64,000 bases of DNA from Mobilicoccus massiliensis. Lineage in GTDB: Bacteria > Actinomycetota > Actinomycetes > Actinomycetales > Dermatophilaceae. How positions within the stretch are numbered: the stretch's first letter is position 1; the number at the start of each line of letters is the position of its first letter. The translations under genes were made by a program, and so were the position numbers. Positions 18,366 to 26,257 of the stretch are shown in pieces. The notes under the pieces were generated by a model. It was not told the DNA's origin, searched no databases, and worked only from the letters and a program-made list of their open reading frames with translations. The stretch is taken from NCBI RefSeq assembly GCF_000826525.2, contig NZ_LN651328.1, positions 266,432 to 330,431 of the forward strand. The letters are read 5' to 3'.

Positions 18366-18412
18366 GAACACCAAGGGGGCGGGCCCATCACGGGCCCGCC
18401 CCCTTGGTGTTC
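18366..18412. terminator. Bidirectional terminator between tRNA-Ser and the sugar kinase
   Basis: A 21-base perfect stem (GAACACCAAGGGGGCGGGCC with its complement) with a 5-base loop starts just after the tRNA CCA and ends before the stop of the convergent kinase gene. Confidence 0.88.
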
Positions 18413-18423
18413 TCCCACCTCGC

Positions 18424-19527
18424 TCAGCGGCCGATCGCCTCGGCGCCGCGCAGGTGGATGTGGGGCGGGTGGTGGGGCAACCGGCCCCCCGCGAGGACGT
18501 GTTCGGCGATGGTGCGGGTGCCCGCGAGGGTGTCGCCGAGGGCGGGCTCGAGCACCTTGTAGCGCTTGCCGAGGGCGCTCGCGAACGAGACCTTGATCGC
18601 GTCGACGAGCAGCAGCGCGCCGGTCGCGGTGAGCGGGCGGCCCGGCAGCAACTCGGCGCCGACGCAGATCGCGTCGGCGAGGTGTTCGCCGGCGAGCCGG
18701 CACAGGCCCTCGGCCACGGGGTCCTGGCGCGCGAGGTCGCCGACGACGGGCGCGAAGTCGGCGAGGAACTCGGCCTGCGGGAGGGTGCGCAGCAGCTCGG
18801 GCCACGTGCGCTCGTCACCGAACGCGTGCCGGGCGGCCTGCAGCAGCGGTTCGGAGCCGCCGGGGACCCCGTCGAGGTACCGCAACCCGGCCGCGAGCCC
18901 CTGACCGCCCAGCCAGGAGGCCGACCCGCGGTCACCGAGGATCGGGCCCCAGCCGTCGATGCGGTGCCACACCTGGTCGAAGTCCGTGACGATCGTGCGC
19001 ACCCCGGTCGTCATCTCGAGGACGACACCCGGTTCGACGGCGCCCAGCGACCCGACGAGGGTGGCGATCGCGGCGTCGACGACGATCGTGCGGGTCGTGC
19101 CCGGCGCGGCCGCGAGCAACGCGGCCGGTTCGAGGCCGGCGGCGTCCCCACCGAGGGTCCACACCGCGAGGGCCGGCGCGCTGCCGGTGGTCAGTGGGGC
19201 GACCGCGCCCCACAGGTCCTCGGCGCGGGGGCAGGTGTCGAACTGGGGGATGTCGAGACGCATCTCGGGCTCGGTGCCCGTGCGCCGCGCACGCAGTCCA
19301 CGCGGCCCGATGTCGACGGCGAGGTAGTCGCCCACCGTGGCGTCGGCGTCGTGGCCGGGTGCGCTGACGAACCGGGCGAACTCGGCGGAGTCGGCGGGGT
19401 CGGCGGATTCGCCCGCGGCGTCGGCAGGGCTCTCGTCGCGGGACGGTGGCAGGTCCGTACGGGCGTCGGTCGGCATCGGGGCGTGGTCCTGGGGGTCGAG
19501 GAGCAGATCGGTGGAGTCGGCGCTCAC
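18424..19527 (-). CDS. BadF/BadG-type sugar kinase (N-acetylglucosamine kinase-like)
   Basis: A 367-residue ASKHA-fold kinase: phosphate-1 loop YLAVDIGPRGLRARR near residue 65, and the family motif GWGPILGDRGSASWLGGQGL in the middle. Such enzymes phosphorylate N-acetylglucosamine or similar sugars. The first 60 residues are an acidic, low-complexity leader. The GTG start overlaps the upstream glycosyltransferase stop by 4 bases. As last gene of the flagellin operon it could supply a sugar phosphate for flagellin modification; substrate is not shown by sequence. Confidence 0.75.
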   Translation of the reverse strand: MSADSTDLLLDPQDHAPMPTDARTDLPPSRDESPADAAGESADPADSAEFARFVSAPGHDADATVGDYLAVDIGPRGLRARRTGTEPEMRLDIPQFDTCPRAEDLWGAVAPLTTGSAPALAVWTLGGDAAGLEPAALLAAAPGTTRTIVVDAAIATLVGSLGAVEPGVVLEMTTGVRTIVTDFDQVWHRIDGWGPILGDRGSASWLGGQGLAAGLRYLDGVPGGSEPLLQAARHAFGDERTWPELLRTLPQAEFLADFAPVVGDLARQDPVAEGLCRLAGEHLADAICVGAELLPGRPLTATGALLLVDAIKVSFASALGKRYKVLEPALGDTLAGTRTIAEHVLAGGRLPHHPPHIHLRGAEAIGR

Positions 19528-20786
19528 AGCGAGGCGGCGACCTGGGTGAGCTCGGGGCGACGCGCCTCGAGGGCGTCGGCCGCGGCGGGCCCGGGGTCGG
19601 GCAGGCTGCGCAGTGCCGCGGCCACCGGGTCGATCGGCGCGCCCGCCTCGACGAGCCGCGTCGCGAGGCTCTCGGGCGAGCGTGCGCCCCACAGCTTGAG
19701 CAGCAGTCGCCCGTAGCGCCGGACCTGGCCGTGCCGTGACACGAGTTCGAGGCAGCACTCGAACGCCTTGTCGTAGTCGTGCACGCGGGCCGCGAGGATC
19801 ATCGTCTCGTTGAGGATCTCCGGGGGCGCGACGACGCCACCGTCCGCCCGCGTCAGCAGCCCGCGATCACGCAGCCGGTCGACGATGCGCAGCGCCTCGG
19901 ACGCCTGCCCTTCCGCCGCGGAGACCTGCGCCTCGAGCCAGTCGCTGTACCCCGCGTCGGCCTCTCCGCTGCGCAGCTGCGAGATGAGGGTGCGGGCGCC
20001 GGTGAAGTGACGGTGCTCGATGAGCAGCCCCACGAGCTCCTCACGAGCGGTGTCGCGGTACCGGTCGCCGCACGGCAGCGAGCGGGCCCGGTTGAGGTCG
20101 GCGAGCGCGCCGTTGCCGTCGCCGAGGCCGCGACGGGCGCGGGCCCGTTCGACGAGCGCCGAGACGAGTTCGTCCCCGCCCTCGGCGTCGAGCACCTCGA
20201 TGATGCGGGTGGCGCGGGCCTCACGCCGCTGCAGCCGGGCGCGTTCCCCGGCCGGGTCGTCGCCGTGCGCGCAGCTCACGCGCACGACGTCGGCGCCGGG
20301 GTTGAGCGGCCGCAGGGTGCGTCCGGCCTCTCGGGCCACGAGGCGTGGGCGGATGCCGCCGACGTAGTGACAGGCCTCGGTGCGGTAGAGACGGATCTCG
20401 CGCGAGGCCGGGGTGTCGGCCCCCTGCACCTCGATCTGCAGCGCGTCGGGCCGCACGACCTCGCCGGGCTGGGCCACGAGAAGCTTGCCGAGCATCGCAG
20501 GATCGGCGCTCACCCGGTCGTCGCCGTCGAGGACGAACACCCACGGCGTGCCGGCGAGCTCGGCGGCCTCGTTGCGGGCCGCGGCGAGGTCGCCGTCGTC
20601 GGGCCGGGAGACGACCTTGGCACCCGCACGGCGGGCGAAGTCGAGCGTGCGCGTCGAGGCACCCACCCCGACGACGACGGTGGCGGCGAGCAGATCTCCG
20701 AGCGCCGAGAGGGAGGCGAGGCAGCCGTGCAGATCACGGGCGTCGTCACCGAGGACGAGGCAGCAGGCGAGCGAGGGCGTCTCCAT
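19524..20786 (-). CDS. GT2-type glycosyltransferase with helical repeat tail
   Basis: A 420-residue protein. Residues 1-160 resemble a family 2 GT-A domain: LVLGDDARDLHGCLASLSAL, SRPDDGDLAAARNEAAEL and the metal-binding-like FVLDGDDRV. Residues about 180-400 are helical and TPR-like (ALVERARARRGLGDGNGALADLNRA). It lies in the flagellin operon 92 bases after another glycosyltransferase, with its own sigma-28-like promoter. Glycosylation of flagellin is the natural inference, but the acceptor is unproven. Confidence 0.78.
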   Translation of the reverse strand: METPSLACCLVLGDDARDLHGCLASLSALGDLLAATVVVGVGASTRTLDFARRAGAKVVSRPDDGDLAAARNEAAELAGTPWVFVLDGDDRVSADPAMLGKLLVAQPGEVVRPDALQIEVQGADTPASREIRLYRTEACHYVGGIRPRLVAREAGRTLRPLNPGADVVRVSCAHGDDPAGERARLQRREARATRIIEVLDAEGGDELVSALVERARARRGLGDGNGALADLNRARSLPCGDRYRDTAREELVGLLIEHRHFTGARTLISQLRSGEADAGYSDWLEAQVSAAEGQASEALRIVDRLRDRGLLTRADGGVVAPPEILNETMILAARVHDYDKAFECCLELVSRHGQVRRYGRLLLKLWGARSPESLATRLVEAGAPIDPVAAALRSLPDPGPAAADALEARRPELTQVAASL

Positions 20787-20793
20787 GCCTCGC

Positions 20794-20820
20794 CCATCGG
20801 CAGCGCGGCGCCGGATTCAA
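20794..20820 (-). promoter_or_regulatory. Sigma-28-like promoter of the glycosyltransferase at 19524
   Basis: TTGA (20820-20817), a 15-base spacer and GCCGATGG (20801-20794) on the minus strand, only 8 bases upstream of the ATG, so any transcript from it would have almost no leader. Confidence 0.6.
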
Positions 20821-20878
20821 GCACCGAAACACCTTGGACGGTAAAGCGATTGGAAATCTTTGGCCGTGCGGGCCGACG

Positions 20879-21952
20879 TCAGCCGAGCAGGCCGCCGGCC
20901 GACGAGGCGGGCACGCGCAGCGCACCGGCCCGCTCCGCCCAGGCCTCGGCCTCCTCGTTGCGGCCCAGGACGAGGCACAGCACGTAGAGGTTCTGAGCGG
21001 CGAGGAAGCTGCCACGACCGTGCACGGCGCCCGCGAGATCGGGGCGCTCCCCCAGCTCCAGGCACCGCTTCCAGCTCGTCTCGACCAGTGGCGTGAGCTC
21101 CGGGCCGGTCTCGGGGTTGGTCAGCATCATCTCGAAGAGCAGATCGCCGACGAGGAACGCCATGTCGGGCGAGTGCTGCCAGTGCGACAAGTGTTCGTCC
21201 ATGAGGGCGACCGCGTCGCGCAACCGCCCGGCCTTGACGGCGGATTCCAGCGCGCCGATGACGGCGGCGTGGCGGCGTTCGTCGCCGGTGGAGATCTCCT
21301 GCAGGGCGGCGGAGTAGCGGTCGGCAGCCTCGGCGTAGCGGGCGCTCGAGCGCAGTTCGTCGGCCAGTTGCAGGAGCAGGGTCGCATCGCCCGGGCGCAC
21401 GGCGAGGGCCTGCAGCAGCACGGCCTCGTTGCGCGAGCGGTCGGCCCGCCACCGGCCGGTCTCCATGTCGTCGGAGCGCACGACGACGCCGGTGCGTTCC
21501 ATCGGAAGGTCGAACACGGGCTCCTCACGATGGGTGCCCTCGTACCGCACGCCGCGCGGCAGCAGCCGCGGGGCAAGGTGGCGGGGATGGTCGCCCTCGT
21601 GCCCGCTCCCGACACCGCGACAGACCTCGACGAGACCGACGTGACCCGGCTCCTGCGTCGTGAAGGCGCGCAGCGCCTCGCCCCCCGCATCGAGCCACTC
21701 CTCGCCCTCGAGGACGAGGTTCCAGTCGGCGTCGGCGGCCTCCAACGCAGCGTTGCGGCAGGCCGCGGCGTCGTCGAGCCAGCGGCCCTCGACGACCCTC
21801 GCTCCGAGCTCGGAGAACCGTTCCCGGGTCTCGGCGGGCGAACCGACGTCGTACACGACGGTCTCGTCGACGTGGTGCTGGGCGGAACGAACCGCGCGCT
21901 CCACCAGGTCGGCCTCGTCGCGAGCCACGATCACCAGAGCGAGCCGTGCCAC
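20879..21952 (-). CDS. GT2-type glycosyltransferase (flagellin operon)
   Basis: A 357-residue protein beginning VARLALVIVARDEADLVERAVRSA, with CRNAALEAADADWNLVLEGEEWL in the donor/metal site region, as in family 2 enzymes that elongate protein-linked glycans. The second half (about 170-340) is TPR-like. GTG at 21952 has GGAGG in front and follows the flagellin stop by 25 bases, so it is cotranscribed with flagellin. Together with 19524 and 18424 it forms a probable flagellin glycosylation set. Confidence 0.78.
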   Translation of the reverse strand: MARLALVIVARDEADLVERAVRSAQHHVDETVVYDVGSPAETRERFSELGARVVEGRWLDDAAACRNAALEAADADWNLVLEGEEWLDAGGEALRAFTTQEPGHVGLVEVCRGVGSGHEGDHPRHLAPRLLPRGVRYEGTHREEPVFDLPMERTGVVVRSDDMETGRWRADRSRNEAVLLQALAVRPGDATLLLQLADELRSSARYAEAADRYSAALQEISTGDERRHAAVIGALESAVKAGRLRDAVALMDEHLSHWQHSPDMAFLVGDLLFEMMLTNPETGPELTPLVETSWKRCLELGERPDLAGAVHGRGSFLAAQNLYVLCLVLGRNEEAEAWAERAGALRVPASSAGGLLG

Positions 21953-21977
21953 CTGGCCTCCGATCCCGCCCTGCCCG

Positions 21978-23048
21978 TCAGGGCGCGTGAGTGTGCTCCG
22001 TCCTCGTCCTATCGGCAGACTCCCGTGCAGCCCAAGGTAACTCGTCACGCGGATCAACCGGGGGCGCCTCCGGCACCGCGTCGGTCCGCGTCGTCTCCCC
22101 CACCGGGGCGGGTGGCGGAGCCGGTGACGAAGCCGGTGACGAAGCCGGTGCCAGGACCGGTGCGGGCGGGGAGATCATCACCGTCGCTCCGGGAGACGGC
22201 GGCTCGGCGCTCGCCGCGTCTGCCGAGCTCTGCCCTGCGGGCCGCACGCTCTCGGCGGGGGGCTCGATGGCCGATTCGAGCAGGAGGTCCAGGGCGCGAC
22301 GTCCGGCCCGCTGCACCTCGGCGAGCATCTGCCCACCGGCCTGGGCCCAGGTCCGCGACTGCAGAAGGCGCACGACCTCGCGTCCGAGATCGGCGTCGGT
22401 GATCCGAGCGGCAGTGACGTGCGCCGTGTCGCCCTCGACGCCGAGGGTGGTGAGGATGCGTCGGAGCCGGTTCTCGGCCGCGCCGGCCGCGGCACGGTGG
22501 GCGTAGAGCTCCTCGAGTGCCTCATCGAGCACGTCGAGCGCGGATTTCGCCGATTCCGGGTCACGCACCGAGACGGCCCACGCGCGCTCGGCCTGGTCGA
22601 GGGTCGGCAGCGACATCGTCTCGCCCGCGTCGGCGCCGACCTGGATGGTGCGCACGCCGTCGCTGATCGAGCGCCAGGTGTCGTCGAAGCCGTCGAGCAG
22701 CGTGTTCACGCCGACCTGCAGCCCCGAACGCTGCTCGGCGCCGAACGTGTCGTTCGCGGCCTGCAGCGCGATGACCCGCACCTGCTGGAGGTAGGCCGTC
22801 ATCGAGGCGAGGGCGCCGTCGGCGATCTGCATGAGCGAGATGCCGTCCTGGACGTTGTGGGAGGCCGCCACGACTCCGGCGGCCTGCGCCTGCATTCGCG
22901 TGGCGATGGTGAGACCGGACGCGTCGTCGGCCGCGTTCGGGGTGGCATCGGCGAGTCGGCGCGCGGCCGACACCGTTGTGTCGTGATGCATGGTGACGTG
23001 TCGCGCGACCATGCGCGCGAGGGCGTCCTGATCGACGGCGATCCGCAC
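21978..23048 (-). CDS. Divergent flagellin with a C-terminal Pro/Ala/Ser-rich tail
   Basis: A 356-residue flagellin. The N-terminal part (NAADDASGLTIATRMQAQ, LMQIADGALASMTAYLQQVRVIALQAAND) and the C-terminal part (GAAENRLRRI, AARITDADLGREV, QAGGQMLAEVQ) match the D0/D1 helices; no variable D2/D3 domain is present. Flagellins normally end soon after this, yet here about 96 further residues rich in Pro, Ala and Ser follow residue 260. The GTG start at 23048 is chosen because GGAGG lies 7 bases upstream and the protein then opens VRIAVDQDAL like a flagellin. It is the only flagellin in the window. Confidence 0.85.
   Translation of the reverse strand: MRIAVDQDALARMVARHVTMHHDTTVSAARRLADATPNAADDASGLTIATRMQAQAAGVVAASHNVQDGISLMQIADGALASMTAYLQQVRVIALQAANDTFGAEQRSGLQVGVNTLLDGFDDTWRSISDGVRTIQVGADAGETMSLPTLDQAERAWAVSVRDPESAKSALDVLDEALEELYAHRAAAGAAENRLRRILTTLGVEGDTAHVTAARITDADLGREVVRLLQSRTWAQAGGQMLAEVQRAGRRALDLLLESAIEPPAESVRPAGQSSADAASAEPPSPGATVMISPPAPVLAPASSPASSPAPPPAPVGETTRTDAVPEAPPVDPRDELPWAARESADRTRTEHTHAP
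22009..22035 (-). promoter_or_regulatory. Possible internal sigma-28-like promoter of the glycosyltransferase at 20879
   Basis: TTGG (22035-22032), a 15-base spacer and GCCGATAG (22016-22009) on the minus strand, inside the 3' end of the flagellin gene and 57 bases before the next start. Confidence 0.5.
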
Positions 23049-23124
23049 GGCTTCCTCCATGACCGCCCGGAGCCTGCCGGGCACGTGCCTGAGCCCGCCG
23101 TCCGTGGCGGGCCTTGTCACCCCC

Positions 23125-23151
23125 TCGTCGGCCGTCAGGAGAAAGGAGTGA
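23125..23151 (-). promoter_or_regulatory. Weak sigma-28-like promoter of flagellin
   Basis: TCAC (23151-23148), a 15-base spacer and GCCGACGA (23132-23125) on the minus strand, 77 bases upstream of the flagellin GTG. It has a C where the other boxes have T, so it is the least certain of the set even though this gene should be the strongest target. Confidence 0.45.
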
Positions 23152-23208
23152 GTGAAAACGAGAAGAAGTCGGTCGACCGTCAGTCCAGAAGGGCCCGGAT
23201 TTCGATCC

Positions 23209-23285
23209 CGCTCACACAGGCACTTTCACCCGCCGGGAGCCGAGAATCCGGGGCGCCGAAGCTTTCGCACAGGCGTGTTCACCCG
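23209..23285. repeat. Degenerate family C repeat units between sigma-28 copy 1 and flagellin
   Basis: Two direct, diverged copies of the family C unit (CGCTCACACAGGCACTTTCA near 23209 and CGCACAGGCGTGTTCACCCG near 23266), in the orientation of the left arm of the palindrome at 46932. Here they do not pair into a full hairpin. Confidence 0.65.
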
Positions 23286-23314
23286 TGACGGCATCGCGAA
23301 GAGTAGTCGCGTCG

Positions 23315-24211
23315 TCAGCTCACGGCGGAGGCCGCGGCTTCGTCTGCGGTGGGCATCGAGAGCCGGTCCCGATACGACGAACGCGCCGCGATCTGCGCGT
23401 AATACGCCGCCTTACGCCGCGCCACCGCACCCGTGGCATTCGCCGGACGATCCGGACTCGAGGCCAACATCGCCGGATCCAACTGCGAGTTCAACCCATC
23501 CCGCAACAACCGCAACGCCTCCGCCCGCATCTGCGAGATCCGCGACTCCGTCACACCCAGATCCTCGGCCAACTCACGCATCGGACGATCCTCGAAGAAA
23601 CACCCCCGCACCACCGTGGCCAACCGCTCCGGCAACGCCTCGATCGCATCCCGCAAATACGCCTGCCGCTCCCGCGCCATCAACACCGCCTCAGGAGTCG
23701 CATCCGTCGACGGCAAGATCGCATCCGCCACACCCCCACCACCAGAGGCATCCGTGATCACATCCAACCGCAACACCACCGACGCATGCAGATCAGCATC
23801 CAACCGCTCCAACTCCGCGACCGAACACCCCAACTCCACCGCCACCTCAGCAACCGAAGGCCGCCGACCCAACGACGCCGCCAACGCATCATGCACCGCA
23901 TCCCGACGACGCACCTTCGCCCGCAACGACCGCGTCGCCCAATCCGCAGAACGCAACTCATCCAACAACGCCCCACGAATCCGACGCACCGCATACCGAC
24001 CGAACGGCACCCCCAACGACGCATCAAAACTCTTCGCCGCCATCGCCAACGCCGCCATCCCCGCACTCACCAAATCATCAGTGAACACATGCCCAGGAAG
24101 CCGCGACCCGATCGCCCGCACCTCAAAATGCACCAACGGAAAATGCGCACGACACAACTCATCCACATCGTTCGGCGCTACTGCGCTCCGGTCCTGTCCC
24201 ATGTCTTCCAT
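23315..24211 (-). CDS. fliA: RNA polymerase sigma-28 factor (FliA/WhiG type), copy 1
   Basis: A 298-residue FliA-type factor: region 2 (HVFTDDLVSAGMAALAMAAKSFD, FGRYAVRRIRGALLDELRS), region 3 (GRRPSVAEVAVELGCS) and region 4 (LPERLATVVRGCFFEDRPMRELAEDLGVTESRISQMRAEAL), plus a 55-residue C-terminal extension. It directs polymerase to late flagellar and chemotaxis promoters. The core is the same as copy 2 at 26258 save for one residue (Phe for Leu), while the first 15 and last few residues differ. Codons favour TTG, GAT and GTG, unlike the C-ending codons of its neighbours. ATG at 24211 follows AAGGTGGG; 24202 is an alternative. Confidence 0.95.
   Translation of the reverse strand: MEDMGQDRSAVAPNDVDELCRAHFPLVHFEVRAIGSRLPGHVFTDDLVSAGMAALAMAAKSFDASLGVPFGRYAVRRIRGALLDELRSADWATRSLRAKVRRRDAVHDALAASLGRRPSVAEVAVELGCSVAELERLDADLHASVVLRLDVITDASGGGGVADAILPSTDATPEAVLMARERQAYLRDAIEALPERLATVVRGCFFEDRPMRELAEDLGVTESRISQMRAEALRLLRDGLNSQLDPAMLASSPDRPANATGAVARRKAAYYAQIAARSSYRDRLSMPTADEAAASAVS
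23334..24176. repeat. Copy 1 of an 843-base near-identical direct duplication
   Basis: Matches 26280-27122 at a constant offset of 2946. The only difference I could find is A versus C at 24140/27086. The repeat covers nearly all of the sigma gene and stops near both ends of it. Confidence 0.95.
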
Positions 24212-24520
24212 CCCACCTTTTAATGCGGTCACTCAGCACACGCTAAGAACGTCGACCCGCCCCTCCAAGGCCGTCCAACTGACGAGACAGCCCAGGTCAC
24301 AGGCTTACAGGGTACCCAAACCCCACCCCTGGAGAGGATCACATGAATGCATGAACGGGCCTGACCAAAGGTTTGCGCAAGCCTGAAACAAGACACGATC
24401 CTTTACGTTCGCCATACGTCGCCGACAAGGTCGATCGAGCGTATTGAACAGGTGCCCCACACAAAGAAAAGAGTTCGGCACACCCGAGCAGCGGCGCCCG
24501 CCAAGAGGGCCCGGCGGCCC
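24212..24520. promoter_or_regulatory. Upstream region of sigma-28 copy 1 with a conserved element
   Basis: 24224-24254 shares tgcggtcac-N7-acgctaagaa-N-gtcg (plus-strand spelling) with 27177-27207 upstream of copy 2, at the same internal spacing, although the sequences around have diverged. It is probably a promoter or regulator site of the sigma gene. 24330-24480 is clearly richer in A+T than the genome and holds no supportable gene. Confidence 0.6.
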
Positions 24521-24547
24521 TCAACGCAGGCCCCCGGAGGCCGATGA
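24521..24547 (+). promoter_or_regulatory. Sigma-28-like promoter of the glycosyltransferase-methyltransferase gene
   Basis: TCAA (24521-24524), a 15-base spacer and GCCGATGA (24540-24547), 51 bases upstream of the ATG. Confidence 0.72.
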
Positions 24548-24598
24548 GAACCCGAGATGTGCCCGCAAGGGCCACGATTACCCACGGAAGGGACGGCG

Positions 24599-25975
24599 AT
24601 GTTCGTCTTCGGCGTGTGCGTCGAGTCCAGCCGGCGGTTCGACCGGCACTGCCTGCCCGCGATCGCCGCCCACGGCGGCGCGGACGCGACCCTCATGTCG
24701 TCACCGGACCTACCCGTGGCCAAGACGTACAACGACGTGCTCGACGCCTGCCTCGACCTCGACGGAGCCGAGGCCGTCGTGCTCCTGCGCGACGACGTCG
24801 AGATCACCGACCCGCACTTTCGCACCCGGGTCCTCGCGGCGTTCGAGCGCGACCCGGCGCTCGCGGTCATCGGCGTGAGCGGCCCCGACGCGGCGCTGCG
24901 CTGGTGGCAGACGACGGGACCGGCACCGCGCGCCGTACGAGCGCACGAGCCGGGCAACGACGGCACCCTCGTCGACTACGTCGACGGCGCCTGCATGGTG
25001 CTGCGGCCCGACCTCGTCGCCCGATTCCGGTTCGACGACGCGGCCTTCACCGGGCCGGGCGGCTTCGAGGTCGACTTCTGCCACCGGGTGCGAGAGGCGG
25101 GGATGCACGTCTCGGTCGAGCCGATCGGTGTCACCCGGCACGCCGATCCCGACGACGTGGACGCCGCGTATCGCCAGGCCGCCGCCGTCTGGCAGGGGCG
25201 ACGCGCACGCTCGGTCAGCCTGGGAACCCTCGAGCACCACGTGGCCCGCATCGAGGGCACCCACCACCGCCCGGAGCGTTACGGCTCACTCCCACCGCCG
25301 GGCCCGTCGGCCGTGCCGGAGGACGAGGCCGTGAGCCGACACCGGCGCCTGCTCGACGCCGTTCCACCGACGGCCGGCGACATCCTGCAGCTCGGCTGCG
25401 GCAACGGAGCCTTCGGTCGACTCCTCACTGTCGAACGCGGTGCGCGGGTGACCGGCATCGACCACGACGGCGGCCACCTCACCGAGGCACGGCGTCACCT
25501 GCACGAGGTCGTCGCCGCCGACCTCAACCGCCTCGGTGACCTCGACTGCGAACGCGGCCGGTTCGACGCGATCGTCGCCGTCGACATCCTCGACCGGCTC
25601 GTCGACCCCGAGGCCACGCTCGCCGCCCTCCTTCCCCACCTCGCGCCCGACGGCGTCGTCGTCGCGGGCGTGCCGAACGTCAAGCACTGGTCGGTGGTGC
25701 TGCCCCTGCTGCTGCAGGACCGCTTCGAGTACCGCGACGCCGGACTGCTGCACCGCGGGAGCATCCACCTGTTCACGATGGTCGAGGCGCTCACGATGTT
25801 CCGCCGCCTCGGCCTCAGCCGGGTCGAGATGTGCGGAGCCGAGCAGGTGCCCATGCACGACCCGTCTCACCTCGACGCGCTCGTGGCGTGCCTGTCGTCC
25901 TACGGCACCGACGCCGAGGAGGCCCGCACCATGCTCGAGTCGTTCGAATACGCCGTGCGGGCACGTCGCGCCTGA
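24599..25975 (+). CDS. Glycosyltransferase fused to a SAM-dependent methyltransferase
   Basis: A 458-residue two-domain protein. Residues 1-215 form a GT-A-like domain (VAKTYNDVLDACLD, AVVLLRDDVEI as metal site, VDYVDGACMVLRPDL). Residues about 255-458 form a class I methyltransferase (motif I ILQLGCGNGAFGRLL, then FDAIVAVDILDRLVDPE, APDGVVVAGVPN). The ATG at 24599 follows GGAAGGGA. It has its own sigma-28-like promoter, a strong terminator after it, and lies between two copies of the sigma gene, so adding and methylating a sugar on flagellin is plausible. The donor and acceptor are unknown. Confidence 0.8.
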   Translation: MFVFGVCVESSRRFDRHCLPAIAAHGGADATLMSSPDLPVAKTYNDVLDACLDLDGAEAVVLLRDDVEITDPHFRTRVLAAFERDPALAVIGVSGPDAALRWWQTTGPAPRAVRAHEPGNDGTLVDYVDGACMVLRPDLVARFRFDDAAFTGPGGFEVDFCHRVREAGMHVSVEPIGVTRHADPDDVDAAYRQAAAVWQGRRARSVSLGTLEHHVARIEGTHHRPERYGSLPPPGPSAVPEDEAVSRHRRLLDAVPPTAGDILQLGCGNGAFGRLLTVERGARVTGIDHDGGHLTEARRHLHEVVAADLNRLGDLDCERGRFDAIVAVDILDRLVDPEATLAALLPHLAPDGVVVAGVPNVKHWSVVLPLLLQDRFEYRDAGLLHRGSIHLFTMVEALTMFRRLGLSRVEMCGAEQVPMHDPSHLDALVACLSSYGTDAEEARTMLESFEYAVRARRA

Positions 25976-25991
25976 GGAGCCGGGGGCAGCA

Positions 25992-26034
25992 AAGACCCCC
26001 GCCGTCGTGTTGGGATCACGACGACGGGGGTCTT
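25992..26034 (+). terminator. Terminator after the glycosyltransferase-methyltransferase gene
   Basis: An 18-base perfect stem (AAGACCCCCGCCGTCGTG with its complement at 26017-26034) with a 7-base loop, 16 bases downstream of the stop. Confidence 0.9.
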
Positions 26035-26257
26035 CTCTCCACACCGGCCGGGGAAACCGGTGGATGTTCGATGTCGCTTGGGGGAATCGACACCGAACGG
26101 GTCGACCGCGGCTGGGGAATGCCACCGGCCGACCGGACCGAAGCGAGGCTCGACGCCGGGACGGAGCCTCGTAACCCTCGGAACGCTGCAGGTCGGGGGC
26201 CCTTCAGGCCCCGCGATTCAGTTGTCAACACGATTCTGAACGGTAGTTCTTGTTTTG

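Noticed and set aside
23285..24223. Plus-strand Arg/His/Pro-rich ORFs opposite both sigma genes
   Set aside because: They are preserved between copies only because the DNA is the same; the minus-strand product has all sigma-28 regions.
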